From Gracilaria domingensis (lineage: Eukaryota; Rhodophyta; Florideophyceae; Gracilariales; Gracilariaceae): DNA of 64,000 bases. The stretch lies in NCBI GenBank assembly GCA_022539475.1, contig VCMS01000234.1, positions 23,523 through 87,522 of the forward strand, given 5' to 3'. A program made the position numbers and the translations under genes. The stretch's first letter is position 1. Every line of letters starts with the position of its first letter. Below the pieces are notes generated by a model that saw nothing but the letters and a program-made list of their open reading frames with translations, was not told where the DNA came from and ran no database searches. This document shows, in pieces, positions 11,518 to 22,104 of this stretch.

Positions 11518-12357
11518 ATTTCCGCAAGCTCCTGAGAACAATTTGCTCCCATTCTGCAAAGAAAACTGTACTACGTTTGCCACTGCGAAGAAGCAAACTG
11601 AATGTAGGGAACAATTGTGACGAAAGTTTTATCGGAGAACGTTGAATTTCTTCAAGAGATGATTCACAGCTTCATGCCGAGCTCTAATTCGAGAATGAGT
11701 TGTTTGAAGACTAGACAGTACACTTTGAGAACCTAAGCATCTTCCATCATTATAACCATCATCCGTCAAAATCTTTTCGTAGGGCAAAAGTTTTGACTTC
11801 AACGTCGCCTGAAATATCTTAATATCAGGATGAGACCCACAAGGATAGCCTCCATTCACCCATATCAAAAACCCGGTATCGAATCGTAGTGCAATCTCAT
11901 ATCGCAGTCCGGCTCCTCGAAATTTATGCGAAAACCAGACTGATGAAAAAGGACTGGGTTCATTGTTAGGGCAGTCAGTACAGTCCAAAGACATGTAAAA
12001 GGACCTGAATTTAGTCGAAAGAAAACGATCAGAAAATTTTATCTTAAGTACAAACGTTAGTATTAGTGTGCTCTTTGAACAGAAATCAGCTTTTGCTTAC
12101 GATTTTCATATCTGCAATCAATCTCACAAATATCCAGCACCATTTTCGGAATGTCTTCTCTTCGGCTCCACAAATAATGTGGTTCACAGATTCGGCGTTG
12201 TACTGTTTCAGAAATAAGAGTGCCCAGAGCAAATGCTTTGGTTGCGCTCGTTTCGGTAAATTAGATCTTAACTGATTCCATATCCTGGAGCATACAATAT
12301 AATATGTTCCAAATAAACTAATGAATCTTCGACTGACCTTTTCGCTTCTCCGGTATG
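11518..12357 (-). pseudogene. PIF/Harbinger-like transposase, broken
   Basis: This is a DDE_Tnp_4-type transposase of the subfamily whose core reads SLDxTDCPxNEP...W-S-HKF-GxGLRYE. On the minus strand, exon 1 (12357-12101) has the N-terminal PKHLLWALLFLK and EEKTFRKW helices, and the catalytic core follows at 12042-11629. The two reading frames join in frame if a 58-nt intron (12100-12043) is removed. The intron starts GTAAGC, carries TACTAAC at 12062-12056 and ends TTAAG. The first catalytic Asp is in SLDCTD. The family's Gly is Cys here, and a DDGY segment and RARHEAVN follow. A single in-frame TAA after KFNVLR (about 11629) interrupts otherwise continuous family sequence to about 11518. 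There is no ATG in the upstream frame. I judge it a decayed transposase gene. Confidence 0.75.
12043..12100 (-). other. Predicted 58-nt spliceosomal intron
   Basis: Minus strand: donor GTAAGC at 12100, branch-site match TACTAAC at 12062-12056, acceptor TTAAG ending at 12043. Removing it joins LIADMKI to IKFSDRF in phase 0, which restores the order of conserved blocks in this transposase family. The intron contains an in-frame stop. Confidence 0.6.
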
Positions 12358-12993
12358 AACAGGGACCACGAATGAAAGAAATGCTCTCTTAAATTTTCGA
12401 ACGTTGGCCAGATTACTAGCCATCTTTAGTAACTGACAATGAAGCAAGTTAGCTGTACTGCTTCTCCGCAACAATTTATAGTGGAGTATCAATGCAATTG
12501 AAACCAGCGCAGCTCTGCCTTGAGATGCTTGTTTAGATCGTTGCTGCACAAATTCATTCCACATATTCATTAGACCTAGAACATTATTTGTAGATTTCTT
12601 CCTGAATCAAAGGGTGATTACAGTTTGCCATTTGATCCAGAAACGAAAATTATATCTCTCAAAAAAATGAAACTACTGTAACTCAACTCCTCTAATATAT
12701 CTATATTGTAATTGATCAAACTCAACAAATCAATGTAGCACGCTGACATTGAGAGAAATATTTATCATATTGTAGATATCTAGGCCGTACAGGAACTACT
12801 CAAGAACGGCAGGGGGTGCAACAGTGGCGTCGTCAGATTCCGCCTCATCCGGGAACAATAGAGATTCCTTACCAGCAGTTTCATTCGCTTCACTATCAGC
12901 TTTGAACATTTCCGACACAGCAGGATGTTGAGCCTCGGTATTCATAATATCATCCATCACTCTAGGTCTTCGCCGTTTGCAGGATTCCTTCCT
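12358..12993. other. Spacer between transposases
   Basis: An open frame of 100 codons on the minus strand (12268-12570) overlaps the transposase exon in a different frame and is probably chance. Nothing else recognised. Confidence 0.35.
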
Positions 12994-13983
12994 TTACGCA
13001 CTGCGCTTCCTCTCAGAGTAGATACCAATTGTATATAACCTATTTTTCCACCTCCTGAAAAACTCACCATCGGCAGTTCGTAGAGGATTCTTCATAACAT
13101 GATAATTAGTAAAAACTAAACAAAATTTGAAGAACATGTCCAAACTCGAGCGCTCCCATCTCCACTTTGATCCAATTAAAGACCAGAGACTCTGCATTCG
13201 TCCAAAGTAGTTTTCAACAATTATTCGATCGCTAGCAATAGAGCGATTACGACGGCACTCCGCATAATTTAGAAACCCCTTCTGTGATGTCTTCTTTCCA
13301 ACAATACAGCGTAACACCCGCTCCATTCCAACGTATCCCTTGTCCATCAAAACCGCCCAGGTATCAAATGATCTTTCGACTTCACCATTAAGGTTCTGCA
13401 ATGCTTCATCTTCCGCCTTCTTCTGTAACGCTTTGTTATGGAAGCTCATATTCTTCTGAAGAATCGTAATGTCAGCAACTGATCCTGGATGAGGTTCAGA
13501 ACAAATAACAGCTAGGCCGCAGGGCAGAACGGATACTTCCACTTTTTGCCAATAAAGCTTGTGCTTTCCACTATAAAACTTCTTTCCATCTTCCATAGAA
13601 CAGAGTGGGCGATTTCCGTGAAGGAAAACTACATCGGTATCGTATCTAGTGTGCGGATAGTTCGAAAAGTGCTTGTGCTTAGTTTCTACACACTTCATAG
13701 AGAACGATTGCTTTATTTCCATAACATAATCGACATAATACTGTATCTCAAACGTGCGGACGAAGTTGGTTACTGCCTTCTGAAAAGAAGTTGTTTTCAT
13801 GCGGAACATACGGGCCAAATGATGCCAAGTACCTCCCACTTTGCACACTGTTAGCGCAATAAATAACATGTCGAAGCAGGAAATCGAAGACTTTTTGCCT
13901 CGGCCTTTCTTCCAACCGCGTGCTAAAAATTTTTCCGAACGATTGTACAAGTACTGAAGCTGACGCCTGTTGAAATTTGTCAT
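12994..13983 (-). CDS. PIF/Harbinger-like DDE transposase
   Basis: A 329-residue DDE_Tnp_4 (DDE superfamily) transposase, which would cut and paste a Harbinger-type DNA transposon in the nucleus. The RNase-H-like core is visible: TDVVFLHGNRP with the first Asp, FYSGKHKLYWQKVEVSVLP, EPHPGSVADITIL with the second Asp, DKGYVGME, and RIIVENYFGRM with the Glu. An N-terminal helical block (CFDMLFIALT...TTSFQKAV) precedes it. The frame stays open for 98 more codons upstream of the ATG, to a TGA at 14278-14280. That extra part is charged and protein-like, so the true start is probably further up, possibly in another exon. No partner Myb/SANT ORF or terminal inverted repeats were identified. It is a different subfamily from the broken transposase at 11518-12357. 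Confidence 0.85.
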   Translation of the reverse strand: MTNFNRRQLQYLYNRSEKFLARGWKKGRGKKSSISCFDMLFIALTVCKVGGTWHHLARMFRMKTTSFQKAVTNFVRTFEIQYYVDYVMEIKQSFSMKCVETKHKHFSNYPHTRYDTDVVFLHGNRPLCSMEDGKKFYSGKHKLYWQKVEVSVLPCGLAVICSEPHPGSVADITILQKNMSFHNKALQKKAEDEALQNLNGEVERSFDTWAVLMDKGYVGMERVLRCIVGKKTSQKGFLNYAECRRNRSIASDRIIVENYFGRMQSLWSLIGSKWRWERSSLDMFFKFCLVFTNYHVMKNPLRTADGEFFRRWKNRLYTIGIYSERKRSA

Positions 13984-14280
13984 TCGGATTATTGCTTGTT
14001 CACCGTCAAGTTCAAAAATTGTGTCAAAGATGGGATGTTCTGACCCATTATCTTCGTCAGATTGCTCAAACGGTTCAAATGAAAACTGTTCCAGTTCCGA
14101 TCTTCGTGCTTCTTCAACATCGTTGATGTATTCCAGGGCTTTTTTGGCGTGCTCTTTGTCGATTGCCCTGACTAGGATTTGTAAAAGAAGAGTAGGAATA
14201 TGGTCGAGGATGGAGCTGAGGTCTTGGACTCGAGGTGTTGATCGATTACCGATGTATTTACTAATAGGTACTTTACTTCA

Positions 14281-14870
14281 GAATGTCTGACCATTACACT
14301 ATTTCGCAACGTAATGTCAATAACTAAACTGTATTTGATATCTATATTGAATTAACAATTCAGAACAACTTATATAAAGATGTTTCTATCTCCTGATGTG
14401 TGAGTTGTATTAGAATGGTGTCATGTATTTCGTAATATTGTTACATCTAACGAGAAGTCCACGAATAACAGTTTAAATCTATTGCCCTGCTAAACAATAC
14501 AAATTTACGCTAACCCTAGTTTGAGGCAGTCGTTGCTGTGACAAGCACCTGGAGAGACCGGGAAATCGCAAAAGTTTCTGACTACTGGCAGACATCATCT
14601 TTTGCACCAATCACTGATTGTGAAATATATGAAAAGAATTAAAATTATTACACCACTTGTACTTGTACTGCATCACAGTGTAACGGTGTGTGTGAGGAAG
14701 ATTTACATGTTCATCGAGGGAGATGTCGGGAAATGTCGACATTTCGAAGGTACTCCTTCGGCAAAACCAAAACGTCTTTGGTCATAGTTTGCTCGATCTT
14801 TTACGTTCAAGACAAGACACAATTTACTCAAGTGTATTAAGTGTGATATAGTACATATCGGGAGAAAACC
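14281..14870. other. AT-rich spacer
   Basis: No gene recognised. Confidence 0.4.
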
Positions 14871-15400
14871 CAAAGCGGTCTTGAGGCGACGGAGTGGGTT
14901 GCGGCTCGAGGGAGCGACTGTAACGAATCGGTACGGGGAGTAAGGAGGAAGCACCGGGCGGTCAGCGGAGAGAGTGGGCGGTTGGTATCACCAAGCACGT
15001 TCAGGAGCGTGCGTAAGGGTACGAACGGCCTAATAAACCTTATAGTACTTAGCCTAACGGTCTGTCGGTAGCGCTACTTGACGAACAAGACGTACGGCAA
15101 AGGGTGCTTGGTGTTTACAACGTGAGGTCATGGCGAGGTTGGGGTTCGCCTAAATATCAGGTAAACCCGCCTCTGTGCGACCTCTAGATACTAACTTACA
15201 GTACTATACTACGCCCGTCAACGTCCGACTGGCACACGTGTCCTACGTACGCTCCCAAGTACGCCTGGGTCCAACGTCCGATGCGGGGACAACTACGCGT
15301 AGAAGTAACCGCTCGGGCCAGCTCTACGCGTACGACACGGCACTCCCCACAACCCACTCCGTCCGCGGCGATCAACCAGATCGTACTATACGACATTAAG
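14871..15400. other. GC-rich block of unknown nature
   Basis: A sharp change to GC- and CpG-rich sequence between AT-rich flanks. It contains TGTAACGAATC at about 14918, a TATAGTAC word near 15040 and many TACGC/CGTAC words. It looks like an LTR or promoter island, but no target duplication or second copy could be found, so no call is made. Confidence 0.3.
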
Positions 15401-16382
15401 TTCGAGTATAGTACTCTGTTGTAAAGCTAAACTGGACTAATTTGTAATGAAAGTACGCCGTACTTAACACCGCTATGTAGCGATAAAATCGTTATTTTAC
15501 GAGTCTTTAAGTGTAGAAGTTTGAACTGTAATATATTATTTGCAAAAGAAAACATGGGTTGTCTAATAGAACTACTTCAATACTACCGTTATACTATTTC
15601 TTAGAAACTGACAAGCTCTTGCTCGTGAAAGAAGTAGCATACCAATTTGATGATATTTCCGAAAATACGACTCTTACCGGTTACTTTGGTGCATCTTGCT
15701 ACTGCTGACAAACCACTTGCGCTGATTTGCACCAAAAAGAGGCCGTTGTATACTGTGAGCCTTTCCACCGCTACAGTAAAAATTATCAAAATACTGCACC
15801 GTCATTCGTCAGAAATGCTTGACAGTCAGATCTGTTTATTAGGCCACTTCCTGCTCTCTCCTGTATGTCTCAGGGAACATACAGGAGTATTGCTCGATTG
15901 CAGATTAGCAGAAACGTTTTTAAAAGAAGGGTAAATCCCGAAGTAAAGGGCTTTTTCTATAAATCGTTGTTTGCTTGAACAATTGACATTATTATCGAAA
16001 GCCTTGCAAAGAAATTGTGAAGATGCTGCTGCTTCTTGTCTTCAGTTTACCGATTTGTACAATAACATCTTTCTTTTCGTGTGTGAATCTTTGACATGGC
16101 AATGATTTCCAGCTTCCAAGGTTAGTTTCATGAATATATCGCGTAGAGCTGATTCGTGAATGCAAAGCTTTTACAGATCTGATAAGCAATGATGAAAATT
16201 TTGGGTTTTCAAATCCGTTGTATTTCAAGTTTCAGTTGTAAAGTTGCAACTTCGCCTCACTATAAACTCGTAAATTTAAATTCTTGTTTTATTTTCAATC
16301 AGGTGGTGCATTAGAACTTGTATTTCTCTTTCACGAATGTCAAGTCTCAAAAGACGGGTATGTACTACTTTGCATTCAAGGA
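15401..16382. other. Spacer, no gene seen
   Basis: AT-rich. Open frames of 60-95 codons on both strands overlap each other and show no family features. The target duplication of E1, ATATC, lies at 16383-16387. Confidence 0.45.
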
Positions 16383-16387
16383 ATATC

Positions 16388-17241
16388 TGTAGAGCAAAAC
16401 GCCCTACAGAGGGATGCACCGAGGTGTTTTTCATAGTATGTTGATCCGTTACCGGCTTCGACACCTCATGTTATAAGAGGCTACTGTAGTAGTGGCCCTA
16501 TCTTGGGGTATGCCTAGGAAGGGTAGTGTTTCTGCACACGTGTGCTGAGTTGGCCCGATGCCGGGTGCGCCGTGGCAAGCCTGCCACGGTTTCACACGTG
16601 TAGGATGTTGGCCGGCAGCGCCGGATAGTTAGATATTTCTACTTGATATTTTCAAGTGCCCTATATAGGTGGCGGCGCTTGCCGCCTCTGTACGGGAAGT
16701 AAACCTCAAGGAAGCTTCTGGCTTTGACTTTCTTTCCGCTTGTGAACGGTCTTCGTCCCTAATCGGTCAAGCCGCCACAATTCCGGGCTAGTCATCCGAC
16801 CTCTACCACTGAGGAGTTCTAGACCGTCGTTACGGGACCTTTTTTTGTTTCTTTGTTATTATTTCCGTCATACGGCTCTCGTTTCTCTGCCCTGTTACAC
16901 AGGTTTTTGCCCACTAGTCTCGGGACTTATTCCCGTTTATCACTAGTCAGTGCTCCGCAGTGCGGCTCGTTTGCTGATCCCCTGTTGCTCCCTACCGTTA
17001 GGCTGGATACCTCCACTCGTTGTGGCTCGCCGGAACATCTGGATACCTGCGCCGACTCTTCCCCCTTTCCTCTGACTGCACGTTCAGATCGGGCCACCTG
17101 GATTTACACCCGGCATCGCGCTGGCCCTGTCAAAGGGTTCTGCTGCTGCATCTACCTTTATAGAGAGCAGGTTTCGAACACCCTGTCGGTACGCTTTCCG
17201 CGACGCGGCTCTTGTTTGCCCACTCGTGGGATTGCACTACA
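16388..17241 (+). repeat. E1 5' LTR
   Basis: It begins TGTAGAGCAA and ends CACTACA. It contains a TATA box at 16661-16669 followed directly by the hairpin GGCGGC-GCTT-GCCGCC, and upstream hairpins CCGTGGCA-AGCC-TGCCACGG (about 16571) and CCGGC-AGC-GCCGG. The same landmarks occur in the 3' LTR, the solo LTR at 30239 and the E3 LTR. Confidence 0.95.
16661..16669 (+). promoter_or_regulatory. LTR TATA box
   Basis: CTATATAGG is present in all four related LTRs (16661, 25930, 30512, 50428). It lies just upstream of a short GC-rich inverted repeat, which is the expected place for an RNA polymerase II promoter in U3. Confidence 0.7.
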
Positions 17242-17244
17242 AAC

Positions 17245-17260
17245 TGGTCTCCCGACCTAG
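17245..17260 (+). other. E1 primer binding site
   Basis: TGGTCTCCCGACCTAG starts 3 bases after the LTR. The same sequence follows the E3 LTR (51140), and a near copy follows the E2 LTR, so this is the conserved tRNA primer site. TGG matches a tRNA CCA end; I cannot name the tRNA. Confidence 0.8.
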
Positions 17261-17405
17261 AATCGGCTTTATTGGCCAACAATCGTTGGAGTTGGTTTGT
17301 TTGTTTGGAGCCCAGATATTTGGGAATATCCGTTCTTACGGTTCTTTCATTGTCCGTTTTCGGAAGTTGTTTTGGTTGCCAATTCGCCGAATGTGTCGGT
17401 GAACG

Positions 17406-19414
17406 ATGTCGTCTCGTCGCAGGGGTGGCGCGCCACGTGCCACTTCTGTGCCAGGTTCGTCCGGCTCGCCGGGAAGTCTGCCTCCGCTACCGAAGGACAC
17501 CCTCGAGAGCCCCGGTAATGGCGCTCCAAAATCGGCTTCCCGCGGTCCCCGTTCTGATAACGGGACCTCACTCACTCGTGGGCCAACTGAAACCGCACCT
17601 GCGGCTGATTCCGCCGCAGCGGTTGATGTTATGTCGTCGCGGTCCGACGAGTACACCCTCCCTGAATTAGAGGCTCAGGTTCGCATCCTGCAGAACTCCC
17701 AAGTGGGCCTCATCCGGGATATTACGAAACTCCAGCAACGCTCGATGAAGCCGGTGTCCGGGATGTTTCGAGCGACGTCCGTGATTTACTGTCTGATGTC
17801 AACCAGCTTATGGAACACCGACAGGTGTCGGCTGCCCTGCAGGAGCAGGCTTCTGCACGCCTGGAACGCCTGGCTACTCGTCAGGAGACGGTCGAGCAAA
17901 TCATCGTATCTGATGCTGTTGCGCCGGGAGCCCCAGTTTCTGAGGGTTCTCAGCACTCGCGCCGTTCCCGGGATCGTCCGGCAAGGAAGAAGGTCAAGGT
18001 TGAGTCTGACTCGTCTTCTTCGTCCTCTTCAGAAGAGAAAGCCCAAAATGTAAGATCTTCATACGACTCGTCGGACAGCGAGAACGATCGCTCTCGCCAG
18101 CGTCCTTCCCGTTCGCGGGCTGCTGAAGCCACTTCTGGTGTTGCACGAGGCCGTACGAAAGGACGGAGACACCTTGGATTGAAAGAATTGAAGCCGATAA
18201 ACCTACTGTATCAGAAGCTGCTATCGTACCGATATTATCGGCTTGATGACACGACGCCACAGAGAACCTCACGTGGGACTGGCAAGGTGCCGAATCATCT
18301 TCGACAAATGGATCTCACGCTAAAGCCCCACAAGTTCTCTGGGGAAGATCCAATTCTTGTCTAGGATTTTCTTGGCCGCTTCATGGCGAAAGCCGATGTA
18401 CTTCGGATGAGTGAGGCACAGGCCTACATTGCGCTGCCGTACTTTTTGACGGGCGTAGCCGAAGATCAATTCAATTCGGTCCGTGGGTCATCTCGCGCCT
18501 CCGAAGGAGGAGTTACGTGCTGGCCGGAAGCGGTACAATATCTCCTGCGCTCTTACGCGACAGGCAACGCGATACAAGGTTCTATACTCGCGCTGCGATA
18601 CAGGAAGCAAGGAGCCGATGAGTCGGAAACCGTTTATTTTACCCGCCTCAACAAGGCTTTCCACAGATGTGGCAACGTGTTCTCCGCAGCTGAGCGGTGT
18701 ACGATGTTTTTTAATGGCTTGGACCGATCCTTTCGGACGTTGGTAGCCCGTTATCGGGAGAACAAACGCCAGATTACCTATCTGGAACTCGTACAATTTG
18801 CCCAAGCTGAGGGGGATGCAGCTCGCGCACGCGCTGGTCTCAAGACGCGCACGCGCCGCCTCCTTCATGTAGAAAGCTGGGACTCTTCTTTGCCTCTATT
18901 GCGAGGTTCGGTTCAAGGGGGTTATGACAATCTACACCTGTTACATGCTGATGGTTCAATGCCGACTATGGAGTTGCCGTCAACGACGGAGCCGTCTACT
19001 GCTGACGTAGACCCCGCTCTGTACACCGGTCAACACGTTCCGGCTTTGCACGTGCCACACGCTGGTGGATATCGCAGTCAACGCCCTGGTTGGAGGGATC
19101 CCTATCCTCCAGGACAGGAGCGCCGTCAGCTGAACCCGGATCTTCTCCGGCACCTTATTTGCCACACCTGTTACAGGCATGGACACATCGCTCCGAATTG
19201 TTTAATGCACATACGGGATATAGCGAAGATCGTGCCTCAATATGGGTCGTTGACGCCCGCCGAACGGGAAGGCGTTCCCGACAATTCGTATCTTCGTGCG
19301 AAGGCGGAGACTCAGCCTGGAAACCAAGAAACGGTGCCATCGAATGGTGGAACTGTAGCCGCTCCTTCGGAATCGAGACCTCCGCAGATTGGCGGCGAAG
19401 CTCAGAAAAACTGA
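17406..19414 (+). pseudogene. E1 gag
   Basis: It would encode the capsid/nucleocapsid polyprotein. It begins at an ATG (MSSRRRGGAP). After a basic, Pro-rich N-terminus and a coiled-coil-like region comes an acidic serine run (ESDSSSSSSSEEK, about 18002-18040). A retrotransposon-gag capsid domain then follows (about 18370-18870), and a zinc knuckle C-x2-C-x4-H-x4-C (CHTCYRHGHIAPNC) at about 19160-19200. The frame breaks near 17780-17810, and a TAG at 18362-18364 interrupts the conserved DPI-x2-DFLGRF block. The capsid part (18383-19414) is otherwise open. The homologue in E2 has the same order. Confidence 0.9.
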
Positions 19415-19515
19415 TCATGGGAGCCTCCAGCAATGGAGAGGCGCCCCCAGCGATTGGGTCTAGCCCGCCTGAGACTGAGAAGCCTCGCTAGCCGGTCACA
19501 ATCCTTTCGAGGAAG

Positions 19516-20469
19516 ATGGCCACTACAGACGTGGACTCTGAGCACCTTAGTGTCTTGCGTCGCCCGTGGATACGGTTTAAGAACAGCCGGTACCCGGATA
19601 GAGTCCTGGTCATGGCGAAACGTAACTACAAAGTTTACGCCGACCTAGGTGTTTCCGACCAGTATATGGTTCGGCAGTTGTCCGTGCTCGATACAGGAGC
19701 TGGGCCAAACTTTTGGGTTGAGTCTATGATTCCGCCGCACTTGCTGTCTCGCGTTCGTGCGGCGGCGCATATTGATATTGCGGATGCGAATAATTGGCCA
19801 CTCTCTACAGTGGGAGTGATAGACCTGCTTGTCAGGCTTGGCCACTTCGTGGTGAAGCTCGATTTCTGGGTTTGCAAGCAGCTCGCTGCGCCGGTTATAC
19901 TCGGATGTGACTTCTGTGACCGCTTCGTGGAATCAATTCGACCGCTGCGAAGAACCATCGAAATGGCGGATGGGACCATTTTACCGATTGTTCGGCGTCC
20001 CCTTCGACGGGCTTTGAAGAAGCAAGTTCCCTCGCCTGCTGCGCAGGAGCCTGCCGCTGATGAACGGAAGTCTACAAAACTCCGAGTTGCTCGGTCTATT
20101 TGCATCCCGCCCGAATCGCAGGTCTGGGTTACTGTAACATCTCCCCAATGTGGCTTACAAACGGTGAAACCGTTGCCTGCGTTGCAGGAGAAGCATCAGC
20201 TCGCCCTGGATAATGGGACTGTTTTCGTCGAACCCGAGAAGCCTTTTCAGGTGCTGGTTGCGAACTTCAGCCGTTTTCCTCAACGGTTAGTTGGGAGCCA
20301 AGTTATTGGATCATTGGTCCCGCACCCTGCGGCCATAGTGCCTTCTCAGGTTTCTATGGCCGAAGTTCTCGGAATCCTCGAAGCTGAGGAGGGGGAGGCG
20401 GAACGGAACAGTTCCGAACCGAATACTGGACCGAATAGTCTGTCGGGAAATGCTACGCCGACTTCGTAG
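19516..20469 (+). pseudogene. E1 protease region
   Basis: The start of pol. The retropepsin-like aspartic protease active site is seen as VLDTGAGPN (about residue 55 of this frame), followed by the flap region and a hydrophobic VILGCDF segment, the usual second landmark of Ty3/Gypsy proteases. A 120-residue spacer rich in Pro and charged residues follows. The frame ends at 20469 and RT resumes at 20503, so at least one break lies between. E2 has the matching protease at 59657-60382. Confidence 0.88.
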
Positions 20470-20502
20470 GATTCGAATAACCGCAGTCTGTCGAAGGAAG
20501 CA

Positions 20503-22080
20503 ATGCCGACCTCGTCGGACAGTAACGATAAGGACCTGAGTGCTGCTGACACGAAGGATAAGGTAGTAAAGGAGCTCGAGTCTCTGGACTTCAGTCATGT
20601 TCCAGAGACTCACCGCGATAAATTGCGGCATATGCTCAAAGAGTTCAGGCCCATGTGGGATGGTTCCCTCCGGAAGATTGGTATTACCGAACATCGGATT
20701 GATTTGCTACCGAATACTTGGCGCATTTCACAGCACCCTTACAGGGCAGGAGCGACAGCTCGGCAGGAAGAGAAAGCTCAAGTTGAGAAAATCCTCCGCG
20801 CTGGAGTTATCGAGCTGGCTCAGTCACCTTGGGCATCGCCGGTGGTGCTCGCGCCCAAAGCTGATGGGTCTTGGCGATTTTGCATCAATTACCGCAAACT
20901 GAACGCGGCCACGGTCAAGAATGTATATCCTATCGCACGAATGGATGAATGCATCGATTCATTGGGCGACGCGAAAGTTTTCACCACCGTAGAGGCGAAT
21001 TGGGGCTATTGGTAAGTTCTCGTGAGGGCTGAAGATCGTGACAAGACAGCCTTCGTTTGTCATGAAGTATTATACCGATTCAATCGGATGCCCTTTTGGT
21101 TAACGAACGCGCCAGCCACATTTCAGAGAGTTGTGGATATTTTGCTCGCCCGCTTCAAGTGGAAGACTTCCCTGGTTTAACTGGATGACATCATTGTCTA
21201 CTCCAGCAACCAGGACGAGCACTTGACCCACGCACGGGATGTGATGCGAGGCCTACGAGATGCAGGCATTACACTTAAGCTGAAGAAGTTCGAGTTCTTT
21301 ACCGAAACCGTCAGGTATCTCGGTCATGTCATCCGTCCTGGACGGCTATCTATCGACGAAGCACATGTGAAGTGCCTCAAAGAGGCTAAGCATCCGCGGA
21401 CGCAGACTGAAATCCGATCTTTTCTCGGCTTGTGTAATGTCTACCGGCGCTTTATACCGAACTTTGCGGATATCTCTGCACCTCTAAACGAGCTTCTTCG
21501 CAAGGGACAGCCAGTACAACTGGAAGCGTTTGACGACAGCACATCCGCGGCTTTCTCGTCGCTCGTGGACGCGGTGACATCGCCACCTGTTTTATCCCTA
21601 CCTAGGGCTGGTTTTCCGTATACAATAGATACGGATGCGAGCGACTACCAAGTGAGCTGTGCCCTATTCCAGACCACCAAGGATGGCGAGCGATTGCCAA
21701 TTGGGTATTGGTCAAGAAGCCTCAACGTTCACGACAGGAATTACTCGGTATCCGAGACAGAGTGCTTGGCAGTTGTCTGGGCATTACAGACACTGCGGCC
21801 CTATCTTATAGGAACTCGCTTCATTGTTCATACCGATCATTTGGCCCTACGCTGGCTACTCTCTATAGCCGAGCCATCTGGCCGCTTGATGCGGTGGATA
21901 CTTCGCTTGTCCGAATTCGACTTTGAAATCCGCTACAAGAAAGGACTCCTGAACACTCAGGCTGATTCACTGTCCCGCTTGGAAACCGTGGCTGAAGCTG
22001 CGCCAGTCGATGACCTAGAAATACCGTGCTTCCTCGTGGAAGACGGCTCGAGCGATGCCGATGAAGATTCGGAAGAATGA
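20503..22080 (+). pseudogene. E1 reverse transcriptase and RNase H
   Basis: The RT fingers and palm are clear: a GITEHRIDL motif, then WRFCINYRKLNAATV, then the motif around VFTTVEANWGYW. A TAA at 21013-21015 interrupts the frame right after that. A second TAA at 21178-21180 replaces the tyrosine codon of the catalytic YLDD box, so this copy cannot make active RT. The RT connection (RYLGHVIRPG) and RNase H continue in an open frame from 21223: TIDTDAS with the first Asp, SETECLAVVWAL with the Glu, and VHTDH with the next Asp. A TGA at 22078-22080 ends the segment. The third Asp is seen in NTQADSLSR. Confidence 0.95.
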
Positions 22081-22104
22081 GACATCTACGATGCTGTTTT
22101 AGCC

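Noticed and set aside
11629-11994. Stand-alone 121-codon gene
   Set aside because: It is the middle of a transposase whose sequence continues on both sides after an intron and an in-frame stop.
14871-15400. Possible solo LTR starting TGTAACGAATC
   Set aside because: No matching CA end with a 5-bp target duplication and no second copy in the window.
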